Part shown: positions 25,787 through 34,502 of the stretch, one piece after another | How positions within the stretch are numbered: position 1 is the stretch's first letter | Layout: each line of letters opens with the position of its first letter | Source of the DNA: Promethearchaeota archaeon | Lineage (GTDB): Archaea > Asgardarchaeota > Lokiarchaeia > Sigyniarchaeales > SOKP01 | Reading direction: 5' to 3' | Assembly: GCA_016840085.1 (NCBI GenBank) | Contig: JAEOTA010000056.1 | Coordinates: 1 to 64,000 of the forward strand | DNA: 64,000 bases | The notes under the pieces: generated by a model | Databases searched by the model: none | The model's input: only the letters and a program-made list of their open reading frames with translations | What the model was told of the DNA's origin: nothing | Position numbers and translations under genes: made by a program

Positions 25787-26632
25787 TTATTGACCTTCAT
25801 AGAGATTTAAACTTTTTAAAATATCATTTACTTTCGAAAATAAACCGATTGTCAGAGTCAATTCTCTTTTTGACATAAAAGCCCGTTCAAATATATTTCT
25901 AAAGGCAAAATATACATTTTCTTTTTTATAATCTCTTACTTTTAATTTTTCACTTATCTCTTTTACAATTTTCAGGAGTAATTGGCGGTCTTCTCGATCT
26001 GCTAATAAAACTGGATTCTCGCCACGTCCAATATTTAAGATATTTATTTTTTTGAAAATTTCATATAAAATAATTCCACAGGCATGCGATAAATTTAATG
26101 AAGGATAACGAATACCAGTTGGAATTCTTAAAATTATATCAGCGAGGCTAATCTCTTTATTTGTTAATCCTCGAGATTCTTTTCCAAAAAGAATAGCAAT
26201 TTTTAATAATTTTTCAGAACGTGGAATATGTAAATCTTCGGGAAATATCGCGAGCCTCCTAATATTAGTATATCTCTTCCCTTTTGCTGTTGTTGCGATA
26301 ACTAAATCATATTGTCTAAGATAGTTTTTTAACTTAATAATATGTTCTTCATTATCATGAACATCAATAATTTCGGAATTCATTAAAATATCTTTCCCAT
26401 GCATAGCGAATCCTTGAGTTTTGTAACTTAAGATGTTTTCTATAGTCTCAATAGGATTAAAAATTACTAACTTTGTGAAATCGAAATTTTTCATAATTCG
26501 TGCAATAGAGCCAATATTCCCCGCATGCTCAGGCTGAATTAAAACGACTGAAATTGCCACATTTCGATAATCTTCAGCGTGATGGATTTCTTGGAAAGAC
26601 ATTAATTCTCTCTTAACTTTCTTTTTATCCAA
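25787..26632 (-). CDS. SpoU/TrmJ-type RNA 2'-O-methyltransferase
   Basis: 281 residues. S-V-V-L-I-Q-P-E-H-A-G-N-I-G-S-I-A-R is motif 1 of the SPOUT (SpoU) class with the catalytic R. I-L-F-G-K-E-S-R-G-L-T-N-K-E-I is motif 2, and S-L-N-L-S-H-A-C-G-I-I-L-Y-E is motif 3 forming the knot. The order and the P-E-H-x-G-N start are those of TrmJ, which methylates position 32 of tRNA in archaea and bacteria. A C-terminal helical extension (60 residues) is usual for TrmJ. Target inferred from family. Confidence 0.9.
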   Translation of the reverse strand: MDKKKVKRELMSFQEIHHAEDYRNVAISVVLIQPEHAGNIGSIARIMKNFDFTKLVIFNPIETIENILSYKTQGFAMHGKDILMNSEIIDVHDNEEHIIKLKNYLRQYDLVIATTAKGKRYTNIRRLAIFPEDLHIPRSEKLLKIAILFGKESRGLTNKEISLADIILRIPTGIRYPSLNLSHACGIILYEIFKKINILNIGRGENPVLLADREDRQLLLKIVKEISEKLKVRDYKKENVYFAFRNIFERAFMSKRELTLTIGLFSKVNDILKSLNLYEGQ

Positions 26633-26767
26633 TTTAGTAATACCTCTTTTGTTTTTAAAGTTCCATAATAAGCAAATTAAATTGATGATTAAAATTTTTT
26701 TATAATCTCATATTTTAAGAAAAAAATAAAATAAAATTAAGAAATTCAGCAAATCATTAGAAAAACG

Positions 26768-27412
26768 CTATTTTAGCTGTGAGTATGGTAGAGGAAATAT
26801 TTGTACTAAACGCTCCTTTGGTGCTAATTCTCGAAGCCCCCTAAACCATTCTTTCATACCCTCAACAGCGGGTTGATAATTTTTTGGACCTATAGCTCCT
26901 TTCCATATATCAATAACTTCATTCGGATTTCCAGCGATAGGCCGCCAACTTGCAATAATTGGGAAAGTGTTTGAACCCATCTTCACGCCTTCAATGAAAT
27001 CCGGCATTTTATTGGGAGCTACCTCGAGAATTGCCATACTATAAACTTTAAGCGCTTTTTTCTGACTTTCTTCGATTGCTTTATGCAAATTTTCGGGTGG
27101 AATCGCTCCAATAGGTTCTAAAAGTCGTGTATGTCTTTCTGGAGCGAAATCTTCTAATTGTGCTGAATATTCACCCCATTGTTTATCTTGGCTAGTTTTA
27201 ATGCGAAAATCCTTTAATGCATTCATATCTTCAAACTCCAATACATGTGTCACCTGAGCGAACCACTCATAAGTGCTAAACCAAGCAGCCACCAAACATG
27301 AACCTAGACGTTTGCAAGTAGGAACCAGCAATTCTTGCGCTATCTTTATAAAAGAATCAAGAATTTCTGGTGTAGCTGGTGTAAGATTATAAATTTCTTG
27401 CAAATAAATCAT
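26768..27412 (-). CDS. NIPSNAP-like dimeric alpha/beta-barrel protein
   Basis: 214 residues in two similar halves: M-I-Y-L-Q-E-I-Y-N-L-T, then G-S-C-L-V-A-A-W-F-S-T, and later K-V-Y-S-M-A-I-L-E-V-A-P with I-I-A-S-W-R-P-I. Each half resembles a NIPSNAP/ferredoxin-like unit (Y-E-I/L-R-x-Y, then G-S-x-L-V-G-x-W). A ligand-binding or mono-oxygenase-like role is possible. It faces the same way as the next hydrolase gene, which lies upstream of it. Confidence 0.6.
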   Translation of the reverse strand: MIYLQEIYNLTPATPEILDSFIKIAQELLVPTCKRLGSCLVAAWFSTYEWFAQVTHVLEFEDMNALKDFRIKTSQDKQWGEYSAQLEDFAPERHTRLLEPIGAIPPENLHKAIEESQKKALKVYSMAILEVAPNKMPDFIEGVKMGSNTFPIIASWRPIAGNPNEVIDIWKGAIGPKNYQPAVEGMKEWFRGLRELAPKERLVQIFPLPYSQLK

Positions 27413-27517
27413 ACCTTAATTTCACCTTTATTTTCTAGTTATTATGAATTTCAATTTCAAGATAAAAAATATTTTAATAAATAATTTATCTTGGAACTAT
27501 TTAAAATTAAGTTAAAA

Positions 27518-28348
27518 TCAATTCTCTAAAAAATCTATAATTATTTTATTAACCTCAGATGCTCTCGATAATGTCATAAAATGACCAGCATTTTTAATTA
27601 TTTTTAATGTGCTATTTGGAATTTTTTTAAGAATTTCATACATAGATGATTTTGTTATGAGTCTATCATGAGACGCTGCTAATAGTAGTGTTTGTTTTTT
27701 AATTTTATGCAATTTACCTAAAGTATTATGCTCTTTCATAGCATTTCCTTGATTGATGATATCTTGTGGTCTGGAAGGATTAATCTGGTTCTCTTTTATT
27801 AAAGTTTCTAAAGAAAATGAATTATAATATACTTTTTTCGGATTTGACTTTAGATTACTTCTAAATTTTTGATGAAATGTGAAATATGCTTTATTCCAAA
27901 ATGCTTTTTCTGGGGCAGTTCTTAATAATTCAATTTCCTGAATTCGATTACTTATAATCGAATCTATAGCTTCCTTTTGGTCAAATTTAGAGCTTGTTGC
28001 TATTAGAACAAGCTTTTCTACGCAATTGGGATACTTTAACACAAAATTTTGAGCTATCATCCCTCCAAGTGATCTACCAATAAGATGAGTTAATTTAATA
28101 TGAAAAAAATCCATTAGACCTTTAATATCGTCTGCAAACATTTCCATCGTATAGTGAAAATCAGGTCTATCAGACATGCCTGCTCCTCGCAGGTCGAAAG
28201 TGATTATTTTAAATCTTTTACTTAATTCTAAAACTTGAGGTTGCCAAATCTCCTTTTTTGAGCCAAATCCATGAATAAATATTACTGGAAAACCTTCTCC
28301 TTTCATTTCATAAGAAATATTAATTCCATTTGCATTTGCAAAACTCAT
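27518..28348 (-). CDS. Alpha/beta hydrolase (lipase/esterase-like)
   Basis: About 276 residues from the ATG at 28348 (an earlier ATG at 28396 gives a hydrophobic extra). F-I-H-G-F-G-S-K-K-E-I-W and F-D-L-R-G-A-G-M-S-D-R-P open the fold, G-R-S-L-G-G-M-I is the nucleophile elbow, A-S-H-D-R-L-I supplies the acid and N-A-G-H-F-M the histidine. Complete triad. Probably cytoplasmic; substrate unknown. Divergent from the corrinoid-methyltransferase gene, 108 bases apart. Confidence 0.88.
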   Translation of the reverse strand: MSFANANGINISYEMKGEGFPVIFIHGFGSKKEIWQPQVLELSKRFKIITFDLRGAGMSDRPDFHYTMEMFADDIKGLMDFFHIKLTHLIGRSLGGMIAQNFVLKYPNCVEKLVLIATSSKFDQKEAIDSIISNRIQEIELLRTAPEKAFWNKAYFTFHQKFRSNLKSNPKKVYYNSFSLETLIKENQINPSRPQDIINQGNAMKEHNTLGKLHKIKKQTLLLAASHDRLITKSSMYEILKKIPNSTLKIIKNAGHFMTLSRASEVNKIIIDFLEN

Positions 28349-28456
28349 AGTTTTAGTAAGAAATGTGTAGAAGATATAATTGAAAAGATTATACATTTTT
28401 TAAAGATAATCGATTAATAACTCTTATTATTATAAATAAAATTTAATGCGATAGCA

Positions 28457-30136
28457 TTGTCTAAAGAAATACTCGAACAAATTACGGAAGCTTCTTTTAA
28501 AGGAGATTATAAAACAATTGGACGATTAGTGAGAAAAGCACGAAGAGAAGGATATTCAAATGAAAAGATAATAGGTGCGCTCTCTGCAGGATTAATTGAT
28601 GTAAGTGAAAAGTATAAGAAACAGGGTATGTATTTAGATGACATTATTAAAGCTGCGGGAGCATTTGAGGCAGGATTTCAATCTTTAGGTTTACAAGATG
28701 AATCTAAAGAACCAGAGAAAAAAGTAGTTTTGGGAGTTATGGGGGGACCTTGGACAATAGGAACAAATATTGTAGCAGCAAATTTGAAAGCCCATGGTTT
28801 TGAAGTAATTAATGCAGGATCTGATATTTCACCCAAAGAAATTGCTGAAACAGTAAAAAACAGTAAAGCAAAAATCGTAGCATCGGCAATTTACTTGATG
28901 CAATCAATTAAAGATATTGAGAGTTTAGAAAATCAATTATGGAAAAATGGAATTCGTCATAAAATTCGAACAATTCTAAGTGGTCCAGCAGGTTCAAAAC
29001 AACTAGCGGAGAAATATAATTATGATGCATTTGTTAAAGACGTAAACGAGTTAATTGTTAAAGTAAAAGAATTCTCGGACGATCTCAAATCAGAAATGAC
29101 CTCATATGATAGAGTTATGACTTCTGTTAAACATAGTGAACCCGATAGAGTTCCGTTTATGCCATTTGCCCAAACGTTTACAGCCAAATTTGCGGGAATT
29201 CCATTTTCAGAATATGTAAGTAAAGCTGAAAAATTTGTTGAGGCGCAGTTAAAAGCTTACAATTTTTTTGGATGGGATGCTCTCTGTTTTTCATCTGATG
29301 TAGGGATGTATGCTGAAGCATTAGGAGCAAAAATTGAATTTCCTTATGATGATGTACCAAGAATAGCTAAACCTGTGCTTAATCATACTTCAATGTATAA
29401 AGATTTCATATCACTTGAAATTCCAAATCTTAATAATGCAGGACGGTTAACAGAGTCAATTAAAGCAATAGAACTCACAAAAAAAGAAGTAAAAAATGAA
29501 GTGCCGCTAATTGGTTGGACAGAAGGACCATTTCAAGGAGTCACATTATTAGCAGGAGGTGATCTTATGCAATTTTTTTATGTATTAGAACATCCTGATG
29601 AATTTAAAGAAATATTAGATTGGTACGCAAATTTTGAAATTGAAGTTGCTGAAGCTATGTATGAAGCTGGCGCTGATATAATTGGTGTTGGAGAAACTGC
29701 AGCATATTTCATGTCTCCAAAATTCTATGAGGATTTTTGTTTGAAACCAGAAAAAAAAGCCTGTAATGCTATAAAAAAGATGCGTATGATTCCACTCATT
29801 CATTGTTGTGGATATGTTCCACAATGCATTCATTTTGCAAAAGAAACAAATCCGGGTGGGGCCATTCAATTTGATTATCAAGTTGATTTGGAATGGGCAA
29901 AAAAACTTATCGGTGATGAGGTAACTATTATGGGAAATCTTAATTATAATAAATTACTTACAGCAAGTCCACAACAAGTATATGAAGATTGTGCGACACA
30001 TATTAAAATAGCTGCGCAAGGAGGAGGGTATTGGTTAGCTTTTGGTTGTGAAATACCTCGTGATCTTCCAATACAGAATCTTAGAGCAATTTTACGTGCA
30101 ACTAAAACTGTAGCGAAATATTCTTTTAACAAATAA
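28457..30136 (+). CDS. Corrinoid-protein-like domain fused to UroD/MtaA-type methyltransferase
   Basis: 559 residues, TTG start. Residues 1-85 form the helical cap of corrinoid proteins (K-Y-K-K-Q-G-M-Y-L-D-D-I). Residues 88-205 are a Rossmann-like B12-binding domain (I-V-A-A-N-L-K-A-H-G-F-E-V-I, then A-S-A-I-Y-L-M). Its D-x-H-x-x-G signature reads G-P-W-T-I-G at 97-102, so the lower axial histidine is absent. Residues 210-555 are a UroD-superfamily methyltransferase like MtaA/MtbA, with H-C-C-G at 449-452 and F-G-C-E-I-P near 532, the zinc-binding H-x-C and C. Expected to move methyl groups between corrinoid and a thiol, but the attached corrinoid domain may no longer bind cobalt normally. 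Confidence 0.85.
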   Translation: MSKEILEQITEASFKGDYKTIGRLVRKARREGYSNEKIIGALSAGLIDVSEKYKKQGMYLDDIIKAAGAFEAGFQSLGLQDESKEPEKKVVLGVMGGPWTIGTNIVAANLKAHGFEVINAGSDISPKEIAETVKNSKAKIVASAIYLMQSIKDIESLENQLWKNGIRHKIRTILSGPAGSKQLAEKYNYDAFVKDVNELIVKVKEFSDDLKSEMTSYDRVMTSVKHSEPDRVPFMPFAQTFTAKFAGIPFSEYVSKAEKFVEAQLKAYNFFGWDALCFSSDVGMYAEALGAKIEFPYDDVPRIAKPVLNHTSMYKDFISLEIPNLNNAGRLTESIKAIELTKKEVKNEVPLIGWTEGPFQGVTLLAGGDLMQFFYVLEHPDEFKEILDWYANFEIEVAEAMYEAGADIIGVGETAAYFMSPKFYEDFCLKPEKKACNAIKKMRMIPLIHCCGYVPQCIHFAKETNPGGAIQFDYQVDLEWAKKLIGDEVTIMGNLNYNKLLTASPQQVYEDCATHIKIAAQGGGYWLAFGCEIPRDLPIQNLRAILRATKTVAKYSFNK

Positions 30137-30299
30137 TTTTCATTATCAATGCCTCTCTTTTTAGTTGTTAGTTTTAATGAAAGATATAAATATGAGAAGT
30201 ATCATTAATTAGTTAAAATATTAATTTACTATTTGAGAATATTAATTAGCTTAAAGTAGATTTTATCAAAAGAAATTAATTTTAATTGGTTTGAATTAA

Positions 30300-30893
30300 A
30301 TGCCGGTATATCGAAATATCGGGGAGTTCCTTGAATTTATCAATATTAGCAACGATAAATTTACATTTTTTGAATGGAAGCCTTCCCAGTCGTTCAGAAG
30401 ATTTGATTTAGACCTAAATATCGTTAGAGAAAATGAAACTGCGGATATTTTTTTTCATAAAGATAAGGGTAATATGAAAATTGTCTATATAAGAAAAAAT
30501 AATCTTATTTATACAGTAGGGTCGAGTCCAGAAGTACAATTTCAATTATTAGAAGCATTACTAGAATATATAGATTTAAAATTCAATGAAACTTATGATG
30601 TTGAAGTTATTTTATCTTATGGTAATTTCTCTCCTAACATTTTTGATGGATTTAAAGAAACTACTAAAGATATTTTAGCTAATTTTGCAGAGTTAGATTT
30701 AGTAAAAAGAATTCACATAGAATGTAGAGTCTGTAAGAAAGTCTTACCTTTATTTGTTAAAAAAAGCTTTATACAAAATGCTGAGTCCTATCCTGTTCCT
30801 ATTGTATATGTTCATGCAGGACATGCCACACTCTGTTTTATAGATCAAGATTTTCACCATCGTGGCGTAGAACTTGTTAATATTACAGGCTGA
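30300..30893 (+). CDS. Hypothetical protein with C-x2-C and H-rich C-terminus
   Basis: 197 residues. Beta-rich first half; then helices; then C-R-V-C-K-K and a C-terminal segment P-V-P-I-V-Y-V-H-A-G-H-A-T-L-C-F-I-D-x-x-F with R-G-V-E. This H-A-x-L-x-x-I-D-x-x-x-x-x-R-G motif is a recognisable module, but I cannot name the family. The cysteines and histidines may bind metal. Single gene, 163 bases after the methyltransferase. Confidence 0.6.
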   Translation: MPVYRNIGEFLEFINISNDKFTFFEWKPSQSFRRFDLDLNIVRENETADIFFHKDKGNMKIVYIRKNNLIYTVGSSPEVQFQLLEALLEYIDLKFNETYDVEVILSYGNFSPNIFDGFKETTKDILANFAELDLVKRIHIECRVCKKVLPLFVKKSFIQNAESYPVPIVYVHAGHATLCFIDQDFHHRGVELVNITG

Positions 30894-31009
30894 ATAAGTT
30901 ATACTCAGTAATTTTATAATTAATTGTTCTCTTCTAAGAAGAGTTAATTTTAATCTATTAATTGTTCAACAGAAGAAATTATTATAAGATCTTTATTCTT
31001 TTAATTAAT

Positions 31010-32053
31010 ATGGTAGAAAATCAGAATTCCAACGAAGAAGAAAATTTCTATGAAGATATTGTAAAAAAGACTAAAACAGGAATAACATTTCCAAAAGATT
31101 TAAGAGATCTATTATTCCAAGAAGATTCAGATGTATTTTTTAGGATAATAATTCCGAAAACAAAAGATAAAATAATTTTAGAGTTTTTAGCTGAAGAAGA
31201 GGTAAAAGAACTTTCAGAAAAAATAAAGGCTAAAAAACCGAAAGCAGCTAGAACTATAGGCGAAAAACGAGTTGTTAAAGCAAAAAAATCGATAGGACCA
31301 AGCCCCGCTTGGGGTGAATATTTTGTATATGATTTTGAGGCAAAAGACAAAATTCAACCTATTTTAGAATCTGCCTTTTATAAATTTAATGAAACTCCTG
31401 TCAATTTAGAAGATGCTATGGGACGTGTTAAATATGCGTTAGTCTCATTTCTCACACCTACTAAAACAGAAAATGCAAAATTATATTTTGCAGTCGAGAA
31501 GTTTTTATTAGATATTATAGAAAAATTCAATCAACCTAATTTACTTGATTGGATTTTTGATAAAGTTGTGCCAAATATAGAATCTAGATTCCTCTATGAA
31601 TTAGCATTATTGGAACTTGTAGAAGCTAGCTTAAAGTTTAAACGCTGGGAAAAAGCAGAACTCTATATTTTTCATGTCTTAAAAAACATAGATGAGTACC
31701 CAAAAACAGAAATGTATAATGTTATGAATAGCTTCAAACAATTAGTAAAAAAGGTAAAATGGGTTGAAAGATCAGATAAAATAGATATTCTACTTAAAGA
31801 AAAATTAATGGAATATGGGGAAGGCGTAGATGACGCTGATTATAAAATTCAGATTATTGAATTTTTAGAAGATTTGAAATATGTAGAACTTGCTTATGAA
31901 ATGGCTAAAAAAGTTCAAAAGAGTTTACCTCCTGAGAGTGTGAAAGTAGAAGATATCAGAAAAATAGTGAGAAGATTACACATTACTCCCGTAGAGAATA
32001 AACCCGAATCATCAGTAGATTTTGATGATGAAGAAGATGTAAAAGAGGAGTAA
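31010..32053 (+). CDS. Hypothetical protein, AbrB-like N-terminus and helical repeats
   Basis: 347 residues from the ATG at 31010 (the frame opens at 30962, but the extra part is an unlikely leader). K-T-G-I-T-F-P-K-D-L-R-D-L-L near residues 20-35 resembles the strand-turn of SpoVT/AbrB swapped hairpins. A K/A-rich linker follows, then 200 residues of paired helices (F-K-R-W-E-K-A-E-L-Y-I-F, then L-E-D-L-K-Y-V-E-L-A-Y-E-M-A) like TPR/HEAT arrays, and an acidic tail. Possibly a DNA-binding or scaffold protein. Convergent with the next gene. Confidence 0.5.
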   Translation: MVENQNSNEEENFYEDIVKKTKTGITFPKDLRDLLFQEDSDVFFRIIIPKTKDKIILEFLAEEEVKELSEKIKAKKPKAARTIGEKRVVKAKKSIGPSPAWGEYFVYDFEAKDKIQPILESAFYKFNETPVNLEDAMGRVKYALVSFLTPTKTENAKLYFAVEKFLLDIIEKFNQPNLLDWIFDKVVPNIESRFLYELALLELVEASLKFKRWEKAELYIFHVLKNIDEYPKTEMYNVMNSFKQLVKKVKWVERSDKIDILLKEKLMEYGEGVDDADYKIQIIEFLEDLKYVELAYEMAKKVQKSLPPESVKVEDIRKIVRRLHITPVENKPESSVDFDDEEDVKEE

Positions 32054-32081
32054 TTTAGAGTCGAATTACAGAATAAGTATC

Positions 32082-33326
32082 TTAGGGTGGATTTTGTTCT
32101 TCTTCTTTTTTCTTTATTTCTTTTAATTTTTCTTCAACATGTTTAGCTTCTTCTTCTAAAATCTTTTGTTCTTTCTCTTTAATAATTTTCTCCTTTAATT
32201 CGAGCTCAACTTTAGACAATTCCTTTTCTTTCTCAATTAATTCCTCTTTTATTTTCAAAGTTTTCTCTTTTTCTAAAATCTCCTTTTCTTCTAATTCTTT
32301 TTCTTTCTCTTCTATTTCTAATTTCTTCTTTTTAATTTCTAAGTCTTTTATCTTTAATTCTATTTTTTTATCGATGATTTCGGATTCTTCTTTCTTTAAT
32401 TTTTTTGGTAATTTTTTTTTAACTTTTTTATCAATATCTATATCCTCTTCTGACAATTTACTCTCTTCTTCTAGCAATTCCTCTTTTAATTTTAATACTT
32501 TCTCTTTTTCTTTAATGGTTTTTTCTTCAATTTGCTTTTCTTTTTCTTCTAATTCTAATTTTTTCTTCTTAATCTCTAATTCTTTCTTTTTTAATTCAAT
32601 TTCTTTATCTATAACTTCAGCTTCTTCTTCCTCTAAGCTCCTTTCCTTTTTTTCTTCAGTAAATTCGACAATTTCTTCAATTTTTTCAACAGTCATAAAT
32701 CCTTTTAAAATATTATCAATATTTTTCTTTATTTCCTTATTTTCGGGAGTATTTACTATCTCTTTAGCATAATCAGTTAAAATTTTTGTTACTTTTGAAG
32801 GAGATTTTCGACCTATCGCTTTTAAAGCTTGAATCGCTTTCTCAACAACAAAATCTTTCTCGTCTGTAAGCTTTAAAGCTATGGTTTTAATTAATGATTC
32901 ATCATCTAAAGTTGTCTCTCCTCCTGCCATATATATTAACAACTGTAAATCTGCTTCTCTTACATTGGGATCATCAGAATTTAATAAATTTTCACTAAAA
33001 GGTAGAAATAAATCGCACTCATTTTCGCAAATTGTCTTTAATAGCAATAAAAATGTATATCTTAAGACAGAGTCTTTTGTGGAAAGGTTTTCTAATAACG
33101 AAGGGATGTCGATGATGATATTCTCAATTAGAAATCGTAATACCGTGCGTCCTCCATGCAAAATCAATAAATTCTCGATTACAATTTCAAGTCTATCTAA
33201 ATAATCCTCATCGGCAGCATCTCCAAGCAAAAGGGCAATAACTTGCACAACATCATCAAATCTCCCATCTTGTATAAAATCTTTAATTTGATTAATTTCT
33301 GTTAAATATTTTTCATTATTACTCAT
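32082..33326 (-). CDS. HEAT-repeat plus long charged coiled-coil protein
   Basis: 414 residues. Residues 1-210 are alternating helices with HEAT character (D-S-V-L-R-Y-T-F-L-L-L-L, then P-N-V-R-E-A-D-L-Q-L-L, then F-V-V-E-K-A-I-Q-A-L-K-A-I-G). Residues 230-410 are an uninterrupted K/E-rich coiled coil holding an internal duplication, offset 79 residues (E-V-I-D-K-E-I-E-L-K-K-K versus E-I-I-D-K-K-I-E-L-K-I-K). Likely a structural or scaffolding protein. It lies 30 bases downstream of the next minus-strand gene, so they share an operon. Confidence 0.65.
   Translation of the reverse strand: MSNNEKYLTEINQIKDFIQDGRFDDVVQVIALLLGDAADEDYLDRLEIVIENLLILHGGRTVLRFLIENIIIDIPSLLENLSTKDSVLRYTFLLLLKTICENECDLFLPFSENLLNSDDPNVREADLQLLIYMAGGETTLDDESLIKTIALKLTDEKDFVVEKAIQALKAIGRKSPSKVTKILTDYAKEIVNTPENKEIKKNIDNILKGFMTVEKIEEIVEFTEEKKERSLEEEEAEVIDKEIELKKKELEIKKKKLELEEKEKQIEEKTIKEKEKVLKLKEELLEEESKLSEEDIDIDKKVKKKLPKKLKKEESEIIDKKIELKIKDLEIKKKKLEIEEKEKELEEKEILEKEKTLKIKEELIEKEKELSKVELELKEKIIKEKEQKILEEEAKHVEEKLKEIKKKEEEQNPP
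32211..32627 (-). repeat. Internal tandem duplication of coiled-coil block
   Basis: Residues about 234-293 and 313-372 of the coiled-coil protein repeat the same 60-residue pattern (L-E-I-K-K-K-K-L-E, then E-K-E-K, then L-K-I/L-K-E-E-L) with an offset of 79 residues (237 bases). Confidence 0.7.
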
Positions 33327-33356
33327 CTAAAATCACTTTCCTTTTAAATATTATTT

Positions 33357-34310
33357 TTATACCCGAATTATATAATAGTCCGTGTAAATGCGAGTTATAA
33401 AATTTAATATTAATCTTAAATCCCTAAATCTAAGGGCTATTCTTTTTTCATCCTCCGAATAATTATTAGTTAATAGAGATATTGATAGAGTTATTTCTAA
33501 ATTTTGATTTCTATCCATCTGTAAATGAATCTCATCACAATATTGCGTTAAAGCATTAAGATCTTCCCGGAATGTATTCCAAAAGTATAAATCTGCTTTA
33601 GAATCATCATCTTGGGAGGGTTCACTTTTAACTTGTTTAAGAACATCATAGGGAATTTTCACGGCTATTTTTACATACTTAGAAGGGATTAACTTTAAAT
33701 TTATTTCAGGAAAATATATCCCCGCATAAAGTCTACAGAGGTTATATAATAATTCTATACTTTCAATATCTTCACGATTTGCATTACAAAGAACATAATT
33801 TTCATTTAAAAATAACACATGAATCTTGTCACCGAATTTAAAAATTAAATAATTATCAGTTAAGATATAATTGAAATGTTCGTTCCTATTATTTATTCTA
33901 TCATCAAAAATTTTAAGAACATCATCCCATTTCTTAAAATTTATTAATTTATTTAATTTGCGATAATCTCCATGAAAAAAAACATCTAAAAAATCTATTA
34001 CATATAAATAACTATCATATGGTCGGTATACAATAGTTCTATTTCTAAAATCCCTCTCTATAACACCTTTATGTACACTGTAACAAAATTTAGGCAAATC
34101 TTCTATACTTAATCCATTTTTAATCCTTAATTTCAGTAAAAATCTTCTTGAGCACATAGGTGTTAAGGTACAAAGTATTCTATCGCGCTCACATTCCTCA
34201 AAACATAGGGTTTTTATTCTTTTATTGAGTAAGTCAAGTAACTCTGATTTGAATTTTGTATCTGATTCATTATCCAAAAAATGTGCTATGTGATTAGGTT
34301 GTAAAGGCAT
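33357..34310 (-). CDS. Hypothetical protein with N-terminal cysteine cluster
   Basis: 317 residues. T-L-C-F-E-E-C-E-R-D-R-I-L-C-T-L-T-P-M-C near residues 34-53 is a C-x3-C-x6-C-x5-C cluster, possibly metal- or Fe-S-binding. The rest is mixed alpha/beta with no known motif, ending in helices. Shares an operon with the HEAT/coiled-coil gene; a duplicated 22-base element lies just upstream. Confidence 0.55.
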   Translation of the reverse strand: MPLQPNHIAHFLDNESDTKFKSELLDLLNKRIKTLCFEECERDRILCTLTPMCSRRFLLKLRIKNGLSIEDLPKFCYSVHKGVIERDFRNRTIVYRPYDSYLYVIDFLDVFFHGDYRKLNKLINFKKWDDVLKIFDDRINNRNEHFNYILTDNYLIFKFGDKIHVLFLNENYVLCNANREDIESIELLYNLCRLYAGIYFPEINLKLIPSKYVKIAVKIPYDVLKQVKSEPSQDDDSKADLYFWNTFREDLNALTQYCDEIHLQMDRNQNLEITLSISLLTNNYSEDEKRIALRFRDLRLILNFITRIYTDYYIIRV

Positions 34311-34311
34311 C

Positions 34312-34363
34312 TAAGTATTAAAATCTAATATTTAAGTATTATAAGTATTAAAATCTAATATTT
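34312..34363. repeat. Two direct 22-bp repeats in a divergent promoter region
   Basis: TAAGTATTAAAATCTAATAT (continuing TT) occurs at 34312-34333 and again at 34342-34363, 30 bases apart, exact. It sits directly before the ATG of the minus-strand gene, between it and the divergent longin-GTPase gene. Could bind a regulator or be a simple duplication. Confidence 0.7.
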
Positions 34364-34502
34364 TTTATTGTTTTTTAAAGCATAATTAGAGAAGATAAGA
34401 ATTTATAATTATTGGATAATAAATAAAGAATTATTAATTATCATTTCTTTTTTTTTTATAAACCTTAATAATCTCTATTAAAACCATAAGGATAAACAAA
34501 AG

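Noticed and set aside
32374..32772. Plus-strand frame of 132 codons, S/F-rich
   Set aside because: Antisense of the K/E-rich coiled coil; long F/S/N runs are what GAA/AAA codons give on the other strand.
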